Origin: Psychrobacillus sp032154225
GTDB taxonomy: Bacteria; Bacillota; Bacilli; Bacillales_A; Planococcaceae
DNA: 64,000 nucleotides
Reading direction: 5' to 3'
Assembly (NCBI RefSeq): GCF_032154225.1
Contig: NZ_JALDYF010000007.1
Location: 124,001 to 188,000, forward strand
Each line of letters begins with the position of its first letter. Positions within the stretch are counted from its first letter, which is position 1. The notes beneath the pieces are model-generated. The model saw nothing but the letters and a program-made list of their open reading frames with translations. It was not told the DNA's origin and made no database searches. The position numbers and the translations under genes are program-made. Positions 16,730-25,592 of the stretch are shown here, piece by piece.

Positions 16730-17095
16730 CTATTCATCTTTTAAAAGATTAATCGCTTCTTCCGAACTTATCTCTCCGTTTGCTAACATTTCAATAACTT
16801 TTTTCTCATCCACTTCGTTTTTCTTCTTTGTTTCGTATCCAAGAGAACTAACAACCTCATTTAGCTTTCCTCGAACCGTTGGGTAAGAAATCCCTAGTTC
16901 CTTTTCAACTTCCTTAATATTGCCTCTGCACGTTAGGAATACTTCAACAAATCGAAGTTGTTCACTTGAAAGGGAAGCCAACTTGGATAATTCGAATTCA
17001 TTTTCAATTGTTGTGTGACAGTGAGAACAATGCAACTTAGTGATTTTTAATGTTTCACTACAAACCGGACACTGACTAATAATTGGATATCCCAT
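16730..17095 (-). CDS. DUF2089 protein (zinc ribbon plus HTH)
   Basis: About 121 residues. An N-terminal zinc ribbon has two CxxC pairs (CPVC and CSHC, residues ~9-26). A helix-turn-helix-like segment (VEKELGISYPTVRGKL) follows, then a C-terminal helical motif like the SHOCT-type EEAINLL. This is the DUF2089 pattern, probably a DNA-binding regulator. The start is uncertain: the ATG at 17095 has GGAGG 13 bases upstream, while the frame extends to 17131 without a site. It heads the three-gene operon. Confidence 0.72.
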   Translation of the reverse strand: MGYPIISQCPVCSETLKITKLHCSHCHTTIENEFELSKLASLSSEQLRFVEVFLTCRGNIKEVEKELGISYPTVRGKLNEVVSSLGYETKKKNEVDEKKVIEMLANGEISSEEAINLLKDE

Positions 17096-17244
17096 AGCAC
17101 TGTTAATTCCTCCTTTCACCCACATCATCATATTCTTAAAATCAATACTCGGATTAACAAATTAAAATATTTAACTAAAATTAATTAATAATATTAATTA
17201 TAATATAAAATTATTCGTATTTGCAATATATTATTAAAAACAAA

Positions 17245-17296
17245 TAAAAAACAGACTTTGAAAACCATATGTTAATGGTTTTCGTAGGCTGTTTTT
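17245..17296. terminator. Hairpin attached to element copy E
   Basis: CAGAC...TGAAAACCAT pairs with ATGGTTTTC...GGCTG, preceded by A6 and followed by T5. It is homologous to the hairpin at 15916 next to copy D. Confidence 0.6.
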
Positions 17297-17364
17297 CTCC
17301 CTGTGTTCGACACAAATCCAAAACGATTCTGAAAAGCCTTAAAATTTAGTCTATCACAGGGACC
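17297..17364. repeat. 68-bp palindromic element, copy E
   Basis: The most diverged full-length copy (TCCCTGTGTTCGACACAAAT to GTCTATCACAGGGACC; centre CGATTCTGAAAAG). It ends 7 bp before the stop codon of the ABC ATPase gene at 17372. Confidence 0.82.
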
Positions 17365-17371
17365 GTTACTA

Positions 17372-18046
17372 CTATAAAACTAATCCATCTTTCATTGTAA
17401 TAATATGGTCTGCATAAGGCAGCATCTCTTCGTCATGAGTTACCATCAACGTCGTGATGTTCAACGTCTTCGTCAATTCTCGAATCAATGTCATGACGTC
17501 TTTCGATCTTTTTGAATCAAGGCTTGCTGTTGGCTCATCCGCAAATAGCAATTTAGGCTTGTGGATGATTGCACGGGCAATTGCTACTCGTTGTTTTTCC
17601 CCACCCGATAAAGAAGATGGGTATGCATCTTTCCTATGATACATATCAACTAGTTTAAGCGTTTTTTCAACTTCTTCTTTTAGTACACGCTTACTCATCT
17701 TCGTTTCTGACACATCAAGCATTAGAAGGAGTTGTTCTTCTACCGTTAGAAAAGGGACAAGATGAGAAGATTGAAAGACAAAGCCAAACTCGCTTGCTCT
17801 CGTTTTTCGAATCTGCTCTTGGTTCATCTCGGTCATATTTTTCCCTTCGAACACTACTTTACCACCTGATGCACTTTGCAGTCCGGCAGCAATTGTAAGA
17901 ATCGTACTTTTGCCAGATCCCGAAGCACCAACTAATGCCGTAATTTCCCCTTCCTTAAGGGTAATATTAACGCCTTTTAATACTTGTTCTTCGACTTCGC
18001 CATTCGTAAATATTTTTGTCACTTCGTCTATTGTAAAAATTGTCAT
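17372..18046 (-). CDS. ABC transporter ATP-binding protein (HrtA/LolD-like)
   Basis: A 224-residue ATPase with Walker A GASGSGKST (about residues 37-45), signature LSGGEKQR, and Walker B LLFADEPTASLD. It is the MacB/LolD/HrtA subtype that pairs with FtsX-like permeases. Its ATG overlaps the stop of the permease gene region (TAATATG) with GGAGAGG upstream, so the two form one unit. In Gram-positive bacteria similar pairs export haem or peptides. The substrate here is not shown. Confidence 0.9.
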   Translation of the reverse strand: MTIFTIDEVTKIFTNGEVEEQVLKGVNITLKEGEITALVGASGSGKSTILTIAAGLQSASGGKVVFEGKNMTEMNQEQIRKTRASEFGFVFQSSHLVPFLTVEEQLLLMLDVSETKMSKRVLKEEVEKTLKLVDMYHRKDAYPSSLSGGEKQRVAIARAIIHKPKLLFADEPTASLDSKRSKDVMTLIRELTKTLNITTLMVTHDEEMLPYADHIITMKDGLVL

Positions 18047-18047
18047 A

Positions 18048-19085
18048 TTACACCTCTCCTTGTTGGATAGCTTGCAGTGGTTCCACTTTTTTTATTTGAA
18101 GACCAGAAAGCGTCGCGCCTATGAATCCGATAACCAAGAACACAATGGATAATTGAATAGTTGTGTCAACAGTTAAACTGAAAGGCATTCCTTCTGGTGC
18201 AATCATTGCAAAGCCTTGGCTTAACGCAACCGACAGTCCGAGTGCAATCACAGTTATAACAACCATTTGGTACCACATCATGCTGAATAATCGACTTGTT
18301 TTAACGCCAAGTGCTTTCAAAATTCCGTACAAGCCAATTTTCTGTACGTTCATCATGTAGAAGAATATCGCGAATAACATTCCGCTAATAACGACTAAAA
18401 ACCAAACAATCATATTGAGTGACATTTGTTCCGCGCTGTAACTTGGAATAGCATCCAAAAATTCTTTATTTGAAAATGCTTGTAAGGATGCATTATCTAG
18501 CGTTTCTTCTTGTCCTGGTATGAAAATTGTTTGCATTTCAAGGACACGGTAAATTTCTTGGTAGTTTATCATATTGATAAAAGCAACTGGAGCATGGCTA
18601 TATTTTTGTTTGTCTGCAAAACCAATTACTTTAAATTCACCGCTAAACTGATTGTTCGTTAAGATATCTCCGACTTTGATACCGTCCTTTTCCAATGAAC
18701 GATCTAAAACGATTTCACCTGGCCCAACGGACGCAAACAACTCCGAATCGGTTGATGTGGCGAAAGCAACACTATGTTGTTTGTCTTCCTTATCATTTAC
18801 AAAACCCATTTGAATCGAAAATGCTGTAGCATCCTTCTGTTCTTCTAATAGTTCCGCTTGTAGATCTACGTCTATTCTCGAAAGATTATACTTTTCATTT
18901 GCATCTGCATTCATATAAAATTGACCTTCTGGTAAATCTTTTATTAAAGCTGCATTGTCTTGGGATAGCCCATTTGCCAATCCAGAAATAATAAATGTTA
19001 AAAAGCTGACCAAAAAAATGATCGAACCTAAAATCATAAACTTCACTTTATTCTTCTTCATTTCTTTCCACGCTATATTCATCAT
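18048..19085 (-). CDS. ABC transporter permease, FtsX/HrtB-like
   Basis: 345 residues: one N-terminal membrane segment (about 15-40), a ~190-residue extracytoplasmic domain, then three C-terminal segments, the MacB/FtsX four-TM layout. The size and opening (NIAWKEMKKNKVKFMILGS, then FIISGLANGLSQ) resemble HrtB, the haem-efflux permease. GGAGGC precedes two consecutive ATG codons (19085, 19082). The downstream gene encodes its ATPase. It lies downstream of the other ABC/two-component block but behind a strong terminator, so it likely has its own promoter. Confidence 0.82.
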   Translation of the reverse strand: MMNIAWKEMKKNKVKFMILGSIIFLVSFLTFIISGLANGLSQDNAALIKDLPEGQFYMNADANEKYNLSRIDVDLQAELLEEQKDATAFSIQMGFVNDKEDKQHSVAFATSTDSELFASVGPGEIVLDRSLEKDGIKVGDILTNNQFSGEFKVIGFADKQKYSHAPVAFINMINYQEIYRVLEMQTIFIPGQEETLDNASLQAFSNKEFLDAIPSYSAEQMSLNMIVWFLVVISGMLFAIFFYMMNVQKIGLYGILKALGVKTSRLFSMMWYQMVVITVIALGLSVALSQGFAMIAPEGMPFSLTVDTTIQLSIVFLVIGFIGATLSGLQIKKVEPLQAIQQGEV

Positions 19086-19240
19086 TACGCCTCCGTTATT
19101 ACTTGATAGCTAGAGCATATAACAGCTAGGTGAACGGAAGATGAACTCGGTATTACGTTTTTGAAGAAATGACCTGTTGAGGTTGCTGCTAGTCGGTAAT
19201 AAAGCCGATGCTAACAACCTAGAATCTTGTTTACTCCGAT

Positions 19241-19288
19241 AAAAACCACCCTAGAATTCCTGTAGAGGAGTTCTAGGATGGTTTTTTT
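19241..19288. terminator. Terminator after the large ABC permease
   Basis: A long stem pairing ACCACCCTAGAATTCC with GGAGTTCTAGGATGGT, with A5 on the left and T7 on the right. It lies 10 bp past the stop codon of the gene at 19299 on the minus strand. A further, looser inverted repeat (AGGTTG...CAACCT) lies at about 19177-19220, next to the likely promoter of the HrtB-like gene. Confidence 0.85.
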
Positions 19289-19298
19289 GTTAGTCTAA

Positions 19299-21695
19299 TT
19301 ACTCGACTACAAGTATACATGGTGAAGTTTTAGCAATAATTCTTGAAGAAAGCCAGGAACCAAAACCTGCTGAAACGATACTTATACACGCCATCGGTAG
19401 GATGCCGACCCAATTGAAAATCAGTGGCAGTTCAACAATTCCATAACTAGATAGAACTGATTCCATAACAATGGGTAATAGCGAAGTGCCAACAACTATT
19501 CCGAGCAAGGCTCCGATTGTAGATAGAACGATAACACCGGAAGTCACAGATCGTCTTATTTTAGTAGAAGTCATTCCGACAGACTTATAAATTCCGTATG
19601 TTTTACTTTCTTTTCGGATGTTCATGCGGCACGTACTGTAGATAATGATGAATGTAACCAGCACAAACATCAATCCCATGATACTCATGGGCACGATTAA
19701 AATAGACACAGCTTCAGTAAACACTGAAGCTAATAATGTTTGCTGAGTAAGCGCATTTACTGAATCTTTAAATGTGACATTCAGTTCACCTGCAATGTCA
19801 TCCGAATCCGCCGTGTTTTTGAGGATAATTAACCCCAAAAGTGTAGCATGGTAGTCAGGATTATAAACCTTTACTACATCGGTTGTAATTCTTGCTGAAT
19901 GAGACATATCCATGATTGCTTGGTAAATCCCTGTAATGGTAAGCGTATGCTTGTTCCCACCTATATATACTTCCGTTACGTCTCCTATGTCTTTGTTAAG
20001 ATACTTTGCAACGCTAATACCTAATGAGATTTCATTTTTGTTTGTAGGGTTATTACCTCTTAATGTGGCAAATCCCAGTTCATCATAGTTCCCATCAATG
20101 ATTGTGAGTGAAACACTCTTTGACTCAGTCGTTTGACCTTGTGCGGGAAATGTAGCACTTAACTCATCCCCCGTCCAACCGACTGCTTCAACTCGTTCAT
20201 CTGACAATAGTTCTTTTTCAAAGTCAGCCCTAGAAAACTTCGTCTGATTAAATACAACCGCCGCTATATCAGCAGAGTCGTATCCCCATAATGGTATAGT
20301 TTTTTGAATGGAAACGAGACTATTTAGTAAGACAAATCCGAAAACAAGCACGGCCGATGTAACAGCGGTTAACACCATCATTAAAAGGGAGCCTTTCCTA
20401 TTTTTCAATAAGTTTCTCAGCCCAATGACAAAAGGTACCGGATAGGACGCAAATCCAAATTTAGTTACCCCAGATGAACTCAACCGCCGTGTCATTTTAC
20501 TGTTTTCTACTTCAGACATTCCATATCGAATCGCTTGTGCAGGTTGTATGGATCGAGTTTTGTTGGAGTAAATCAATACACAAAGGATAATAAGAAGAAA
20601 AACAAACAATCCTACGGTAATTGAAATCATCCCACCCTGGATACTTGAGGTTGTGCTCTCCATTTCTAAGTTAGAAAGTGAACTTTCTACAATAAGCTTT
20701 GATGAAAAGAGACTGAGTATTACCCCTGGAATAATGGAAATTATAGCAAGGAAAGAATATTGACTGACGTATGTCAAGATTATTTTATTTGCCGATAAAC
20801 CTAAAGATTTTAAAACACCAATGGTTTTATAGTTCGACAAAATAGCGTCAGAAATCGTAAATCCAATGGTGATTAAGGCAATAGACATCATAACGACTCC
20901 GAGAAAACTCATCACAAATGCAATAATTTTATTCATAATTAGATAGAATGCAGAAATAGTCTCGAACTCTTCTTTCGATTCAAGAAAAGGCGTACCAATA
21001 AAATCTTCAAAACGATCCCAATAGTGTGCACTTTGACTATAATCATCATATCTGAGCCCCATCATGTACTTATCACTAACTTGCATGGAGCTAAGCTTTT
21101 CTTGATAATCTTCAGTATTCATCCAGACACGTACACCATTTGAAAAAGGGCCACCATAAGGAACATCAATGAGAATGGCTGATATTTCTAACTCGAACTT
21201 TTCTACACCCGTTGTAAATTCAATAGGGTCTCCTATTTGCATCCCGTGTTTATACGCTAAAGCAGTAGATATCCAAATTGTGCCAATTTCAGGATTTGAA
21301 CGTACATCTCCTTCCGCAAACGTAAGTTCATCAACCCCGAGAGGTAGCTTTGGTGTATTCATCATATATAAATATAAATTTGAAATCTCTTGACCTTCGT
21401 ACATGACCGTCGTTAAGTTCTTAAAAGGCAATAATTTCGACGCCTTAACCCCATCTTGCTCACTCCACCACTCATTTACCAGCTGAGGATTGTGAAAACC
21501 ATTATTAAACGTCAAAATTTGGTGCGAACCATTCGTTTTTTCATGAGTAGCCGCAAATAAATTGTCTGTATTTAACATAACATTCACCGACGTTGCAAGT
21601 AGTAATGTGGATAATAAGATAAGCAGGCCGGTTAATCCGTTTTGAATCTTTTTTTCCCTTAAATTGGCTATACAAAGTGTCCAAATAGCATTCAT
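19299..21695 (-). CDS. ABC transporter permease with two FtsX domains
   Basis: A 798-residue permease. An N-terminal segment (about 20-40) and an extracytoplasmic domain are followed by three TM segments (~255-390). A second set begins near residue 430, with a second extracytoplasmic domain and three closing TM segments, a duplicated FtsX/MacB arrangement. The ATG at 21695 is 5 bp after the ATPase gene's stop. With the ATPase at 21701 it forms an export or lipoprotein-handling ABC system, downstream of a response regulator and kinase. Confidence 0.85.
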   Translation of the reverse strand: MNAIWTLCIANLREKKIQNGLTGLLILLSTLLLATSVNVMLNTDNLFAATHEKTNGSHQILTFNNGFHNPQLVNEWWSEQDGVKASKLLPFKNLTTVMYEGQEISNLYLYMMNTPKLPLGVDELTFAEGDVRSNPEIGTIWISTALAYKHGMQIGDPIEFTTGVEKFELEISAILIDVPYGGPFSNGVRVWMNTEDYQEKLSSMQVSDKYMMGLRYDDYSQSAHYWDRFEDFIGTPFLESKEEFETISAFYLIMNKIIAFVMSFLGVVMMSIALITIGFTISDAILSNYKTIGVLKSLGLSANKIILTYVSQYSFLAIISIIPGVILSLFSSKLIVESSLSNLEMESTTSSIQGGMISITVGLFVFLLIILCVLIYSNKTRSIQPAQAIRYGMSEVENSKMTRRLSSSGVTKFGFASYPVPFVIGLRNLLKNRKGSLLMMVLTAVTSAVLVFGFVLLNSLVSIQKTIPLWGYDSADIAAVVFNQTKFSRADFEKELLSDERVEAVGWTGDELSATFPAQGQTTESKSVSLTIIDGNYDELGFATLRGNNPTNKNEISLGISVAKYLNKDIGDVTEVYIGGNKHTLTITGIYQAIMDMSHSARITTDVVKVYNPDYHATLLGLIILKNTADSDDIAGELNVTFKDSVNALTQQTLLASVFTEAVSILIVPMSIMGLMFVLVTFIIIYSTCRMNIRKESKTYGIYKSVGMTSTKIRRSVTSGVIVLSTIGALLGIVVGTSLLPIVMESVLSSYGIVELPLIFNWVGILPMACISIVSAGFGSWLSSRIIAKTSPCILVVE

Positions 21696-21700
21696 AGTGC

Positions 21701-22459
21701 TTACTCCTTTCCAGAAACGTATGAAAAGATTACGTTTTCTCTGCCTTGGATTGTAGTAGCATCATATTTTTCGAATTCCAGAACCCCACCAATTTTCCCA
21801 TCCCGAATATAGATTAGGCGATCCGCTCTACAAGCAGCCTTTATATCGTGGGTTACCATCACGATGGATTGTCGTTTACGGTTCATTTCCGTTAAGATAT
21901 CCAAGACTGCAACACCTTGATCATAATTTAAACTGCCTGTTGGTTCATCTGCAAATAGGATATCTGGAGAATTAATGAGCGCTCTAGCGATGGCTGCTCT
22001 CTGTTGCTGGCCACCCGAAGTTTGGGAGGGTAACCGATTTTGCTGTTCCTCAATATTCATCGCGTTCATTAGCGAAATGGCCTTTTTCTTGACTTCTTTT
22101 TTAGGATTTCCAGCTACATAACTAGGCAAAGAAATATTTTCAACTAATGTAAGATCAGGCACCAAATTTATGCTTTGATAAATATAGCCGATTTTTTTGG
22201 CCCTGAAATCCGCAAGTTCCCTTTCGTTGTATGCATTTATTCGCTGATCTTGAAAATACACCTCTCCTGCCGTTATGCTATCAAGTCCGCTCAGAAGATA
22301 AAGAAGCGTAGACTTTCCTGACCCTGAATTCCCCATAATTACGGTGAAATCTCCTTCATAAATGTCTAAGTCAATGTTTCGAATGGCGTGAAATTGTTCC
22401 GTACCTGTTGAATATGTTTTGCAAAGGTTTGTTGCATGGATAATAGCTCTTTTTGACAA
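21701..22459 (-). CDS. ABC transporter ATP-binding protein
   Basis: A 253-residue MacB-type ATPase with Walker A GNSGSGKST, signature TSGGQQQR and Walker B ILFADEPTGSLN. The frame is open to 22504, but the TTG at 22459 is the likely start, since AAAGGAG lies about 10 bases upstream of it and inside the longer frame. It lies 5 bp before the permease gene and ~95 bp after the sensor kinase gene, so the four genes are probably one operon. Confidence 0.9.
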   Translation of the reverse strand: MSKRAIIHATNLCKTYSTGTEQFHAIRNIDLDIYEGDFTVIMGNSGSGKSTLLYLLSGLDSITAGEVYFQDQRINAYNERELADFRAKKIGYIYQSINLVPDLTLVENISLPSYVAGNPKKEVKKKAISLMNAMNIEEQQNRLPSQTSGGQQQRAAIARALINSPDILFADEPTGSLNYDQGVAVLDILTEMNRKRQSIVMVTHDIKAACRADRLIYIRDGKIGGVLEFEKYDATTIQGRENVIFSYVSGKE

Positions 22460-22553
22460 AATCGCACACTCCTTTTTTGTTCTAACCTTCATTGTAGCGT
22501 GCAATTATTTAACAATACTTATCAAGTTATTAATGAATTATTACAAAGGGGAA

Positions 22554-23963
22554 TTAACACAATGGAATCGTAAAATTAAAAATAGTGCCTTCACCTGTTG
22601 TGCTTTTAAAAGAAATTGTTCCATTATGTGCTTCAATAATATGTTTACAAATTGAAAGCCCCAGACCATTGCCTTCATTATTAGCGTTAACTTGCCCTTT
22701 AAAATAACGACCGAAAATAAAAGGCATGTCCTGTGGGAGAATTCCCACGCCCGTATCTATTATTGTAATTTTTAACTGCTCCCACTCTTGCTCGATTTGA
22801 ATACGAATCGAATCCCCGGGAGACGTGTGTTTTAACGCATTTGTTATGAGGTTAGAAATAACTTGCTCCAATCTATTTGCATCGACAGCTATAAGTACAT
22901 CCGGAATTTCCGTCGGCTCTATGAATACAACGCCCGTAGTACGAACGTAATGACCCATTGGTTGGATCATATGCAAAAGCATGCTTTTACTGTACTGTTC
23001 AATAGGATTTACTGATATCTGCCCTAATTCTTGCAGGGCATGCAGTAATAAATCTTCCACAAGTCTCGTCATTTTATCTGTATTCGAACGCATCACTTCA
23101 ACATAGTCCATAACGGAATCCATGTCTGGACAGACGCCATCTCTTATAGCTTCGAGATATGCTTGCACTGTTGTCAGAGGGGTTTTTATTTCATGAGAAA
23201 TAGTTGTAATCAGCTCTTTTTGGGCTTTCTCTTGTGCATCTCTTCGCTGGCTATGATGCCAAATTTCAATCCGCATTTGATCGAAAACGGCATACACTTC
23301 ACCCATTTCGTCCGTCCCACTATACTCCGCCTTTTGCTCATAATCGCCTTTTAAAATTGCTTGTGAATAGTAGGATAATTTTCGGATGGGTTGGATTATA
23401 TTTTTCTTCATTTTTTGACCGAGAATATAGAGTAAGCCGCAAAAAAGAAGTGAAAAGAGGATCATCAAATAGATTGGGATTAGAGGAATTCCCTTTGCAT
23501 TCTCCATACCTACCTCACTTTTTGGCAATAAGTAAATTGCATTACCTATTTGGATTTGTGTTTGATCATCAACTACTGGAAAAGTAATCTTGAAATAATT
23601 TTTTTCGATTTTAGCAGTATACAAATCATAGTGGAGCGATGTTTTCACATCGACTTTTTGAATTGACTTATCAGCTGAAGAGTTAAATAATACGTTGCCG
23701 TCCAATTGGATTAAGAGTAAGCTCACATCGTTCTTGTCACATATCTCCTGAAGAACAGTAGCATCGATTTCATCATGATATTGCTCAAGATATGCCATGC
23801 TAGCACTTACAAGTAAGCGAGCCTGATTTATCACATAAGCAGGCTTAGCTTCATTGTCATTTAAGAACTGATCGGCAAATAAGTATAGAATACAGCCCAA
23901 AAACACCAACCAACAGATTAAAACTGACGCAAACCATTTTTTCATCCACTCTTTTAACGTCAT
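22554..23963 (-). CDS. Sensor histidine kinase
   Basis: About 469 residues: a TM segment at ~10-30, an extracytoplasmic sensor region to ~155, a second TM segment, HAMP, a HisKA domain with phospho-acceptor histidine in ISHEIKTP, and a HATPase domain (N box NLITNALKH, G box DTGVGI, GNGLGLSI). I chose the ATG at 23963 because GGAG lies 6 bases before it. It lies 20 bp after its response regulator gene and before an ABC pair, which it probably controls. Confidence 0.92.
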   Translation of the reverse strand: MTLKEWMKKWFASVLICWLVFLGCILYLFADQFLNDNEAKPAYVINQARLLVSASMAYLEQYHDEIDATVLQEICDKNDVSLLLIQLDGNVLFNSSADKSIQKVDVKTSLHYDLYTAKIEKNYFKITFPVVDDQTQIQIGNAIYLLPKSEVGMENAKGIPLIPIYLMILFSLLFCGLLYILGQKMKKNIIQPIRKLSYYSQAILKGDYEQKAEYSGTDEMGEVYAVFDQMRIEIWHHSQRRDAQEKAQKELITTISHEIKTPLTTVQAYLEAIRDGVCPDMDSVMDYVEVMRSNTDKMTRLVEDLLLHALQELGQISVNPIEQYSKSMLLHMIQPMGHYVRTTGVVFIEPTEIPDVLIAVDANRLEQVISNLITNALKHTSPGDSIRIQIEQEWEQLKITIIDTGVGILPQDMPFIFGRYFKGQVNANNEGNGLGLSICKHIIEAHNGTISFKSTTGEGTIFNFTIPLC

Positions 23964-23983
23964 CACGTTCTCCAATCCTGAAC

Positions 23984-24682
23984 TTAATCTAAGCTTAGTT
24001 TATAGCCAACGCCCCAAACCGTTTTAATATACGTCGGGTTTGAAGGGTCAACCTCAAACTTCTCTCGTATTCTCCGAATATAAACAGTGATTGTATTTTC
24101 ATCTCCGTACGCGGCGTGCCCCCAAATTGCATCCAACAACTGACTTTTCGAAAAAACTTGATTCTTATTTTTGGACAAAAAATACAGCAGCTCGAATTCT
24201 TTGGAAGATAGTGTAATCTCATTGCCGTCTACCGTTAAACGGTACGCTTTTTTATCAACGACGACATTTCCAAAGTGCAAAACATCCTCATTCTTTTGTG
24301 TACTATCAGCTCCCTCATAGCGACGTAGATGGGCATTTATTCTGGCGACTAACTCACTTAATGAAAATGGTTTCGTCATATAATCATCCGCACCAAAACC
24401 AAGTCCAAGAACCTTATCCGTATCACTTGTTCTAGCACTTAAAATAAGAATAGGTGTATTATTTTTTTCTCTGATTTTGCGACAAAGCTCAATCCCATCA
24501 GCGTCAGGGAGCATTAGATCCAGAATGATAAAATCCAGAACCAATGTCTCAATAAATCGCATACCCTCTTTCCCGGTTTCTGCAATAAAAACCTCGTAGC
24601 CGTATTTGTTGAGATAATCTTTTACAATACGTGATATATCTTTTTCGTCTTCAATAATAAGTATTTTCTTTTTTTTATTCAC
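23984..24682 (-). CDS. OmpR/PhoB-family response regulator
   Basis: A 232-residue protein with a receiver domain (acidic pocket IIEDEKD, phosphorylation site in LDLMLPDADG near residue 53, lysine in MTKPFS) and a C-terminal winged helix (IWGHAAYGDENTITVYIRRIREK). The GTG at 24682 is preferred, with GGGGG 7 bases upstream, over the longer frame to 24715. It is the first gene of the two-component/ABC operon. Confidence 0.92.
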   Translation of the reverse strand: MNKKKKILIIEDEKDISRIVKDYLNKYGYEVFIAETGKEGMRFIETLVLDFIILDLMLPDADGIELCRKIREKNNTPILILSARTSDTDKVLGLGFGADDYMTKPFSLSELVARINAHLRRYEGADSTQKNEDVLHFGNVVVDKKAYRLTVDGNEITLSSKEFELLYFLSKNKNQVFSKSQLLDAIWGHAAYGDENTITVYIRRIREKFEVDPSNPTYIKTVWGVGYKLSLD

Positions 24683-24715
24683 TAGTTCCCCCCCAATGCA
24701 TATATGGCTAGTCAA

Positions 24716-25251
24716 CCATATAACTAATGTTTACTTGTTCTCCATCAACTAAAGCGTTCGATATCAATAGTGCCGATTTCTCTAGAGTACTTAAAGGTGA
24801 TGCTTCGTTTTTATATGTCATAAATGCTTGAATTGAATCATTAAGTAGTGGTTCTATGGTGTATCGGTTGCTTTTGCGAATACAATTTCCATACGAATCT
24901 CTTCTCTCTGTCTATTAATATACATTGATTATTATTATCATTCAAATTATTCGTGAAACTTCAGTGGGTAGTCCCTCATTCGGGATATATAACCAATCCA
25001 TCTTTCATGATAATATTATGATTTATCAAAAGAAGCATCGTGTTTGCTGCTAGTGGGAGATGAAACGTGAGCCAGATAGTTGGATTACTGGTTCTTTAAA
25101 TAAGGGAAAAAAATTTATCCAAAACTGCATACTTTTGTTATAGTTCGGCTTTTCCAGGAATTTTGTCAAACTAAACTTATTTTCATTAACTTTAACTTGA
25201 TTCAGTAATTTCGGACGCAATTACGCCAAGTCGTAATTCATGAAATAAAAT
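24716..25251. other. Gene-poor stretch with decayed coding remnants
   Basis: No intact gene. On the minus strand an open stretch from about 24904 to a TAG at 24708-24710 (ending ALVDGEQVNISYMVD) has protein-like composition but no start with a ribosome binding site. I do not recognise it. At 24976-25036 the end of an ABC ATPase gene can be read. The rest is featureless AT-rich sequence, and a promoter for the response regulator must lie here. Confidence 0.5.
24976..25036 (-). pseudogene. Remnant of an ABC ATPase 3' end
   Basis: Reads HNIIMKDGLVIYPE-stop, matching the closing DHIITMKDGLVL of the ATPase gene at 17372. The DNA aligns over about 55 bp at roughly 70 percent by eye. The rest of the gene is absent, so this is a decayed fragment of a second ABC module. 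Confidence 0.5.
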
Positions 25252-25283
25252 GAAAAAAAGAGTCGTAACTAGTCAACTCTTTT
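25252..25283 (-). terminator. Terminator after the 79-residue gene
   Basis: AAAAGAGT and ACTCTTTT form a perfect 8-bp stem. Read on the minus strand it is followed by further Ts, 15 bp past the stop codon at 25298. Confidence 0.55.
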
Positions 25284-25297
25284 CATTAGGATAGTTT

Positions 25298-25537
25298 TCA
25301 GTTTTTTAAATCTACCTTTTCAATATTCCTAATCGCTAAGTAGGCAACACTTACTCCAATTAATGCCAATGAGATTGGAATAACTATAATATCATTTAAT
25401 GAAAAACCCCCATTATTCGAAGAAACAACCATAACAATTAGAATAGAAGAAATAATAGTCGTTGGTACTGAAAATTTTTTCATACCAAAATATAAGGTAA
25501 TTGCATCTATCACAAGGACACAAACAACTGGAACCAA
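25298..25537 (-). CDS. Small hydrophobic protein, unrecognised
   Basis: 79 residues with two or three hydrophobic segments and a short charged tail (IRNIEKVDLKN). The only start is a TTG at 25537 with no clear ribosome binding site, and the frame begins abruptly in a hydrophobic segment. It may be a 5'-truncated relic. A terminator follows. No family recognised. Confidence 0.35.
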   Translation of the reverse strand: MVPVVCVLVIDAITLYFGMKKFSVPTTIISSILIVMVVSSNNGGFSLNDIIVIPISLALIGVSVAYLAIRNIEKVDLKN

Positions 25538-25592
25538 AACAAAAAAGGACCAAGTATTTATGGTCCTTCGAAAATGGCTAGCTAGTATTCAG

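Noticed and set aside
11040..17364. 68-bp elements as insertion sequences with target-site duplications
   Set aside because: No matching flanking duplications were seen at any copy and no transposase gene is present.
23234..23587. 117-codon plus-strand frame opposite the sensor kinase
   Set aside because: Antisense shadow. The kinase frame is unbroken and has HAMP and HisKA motifs.
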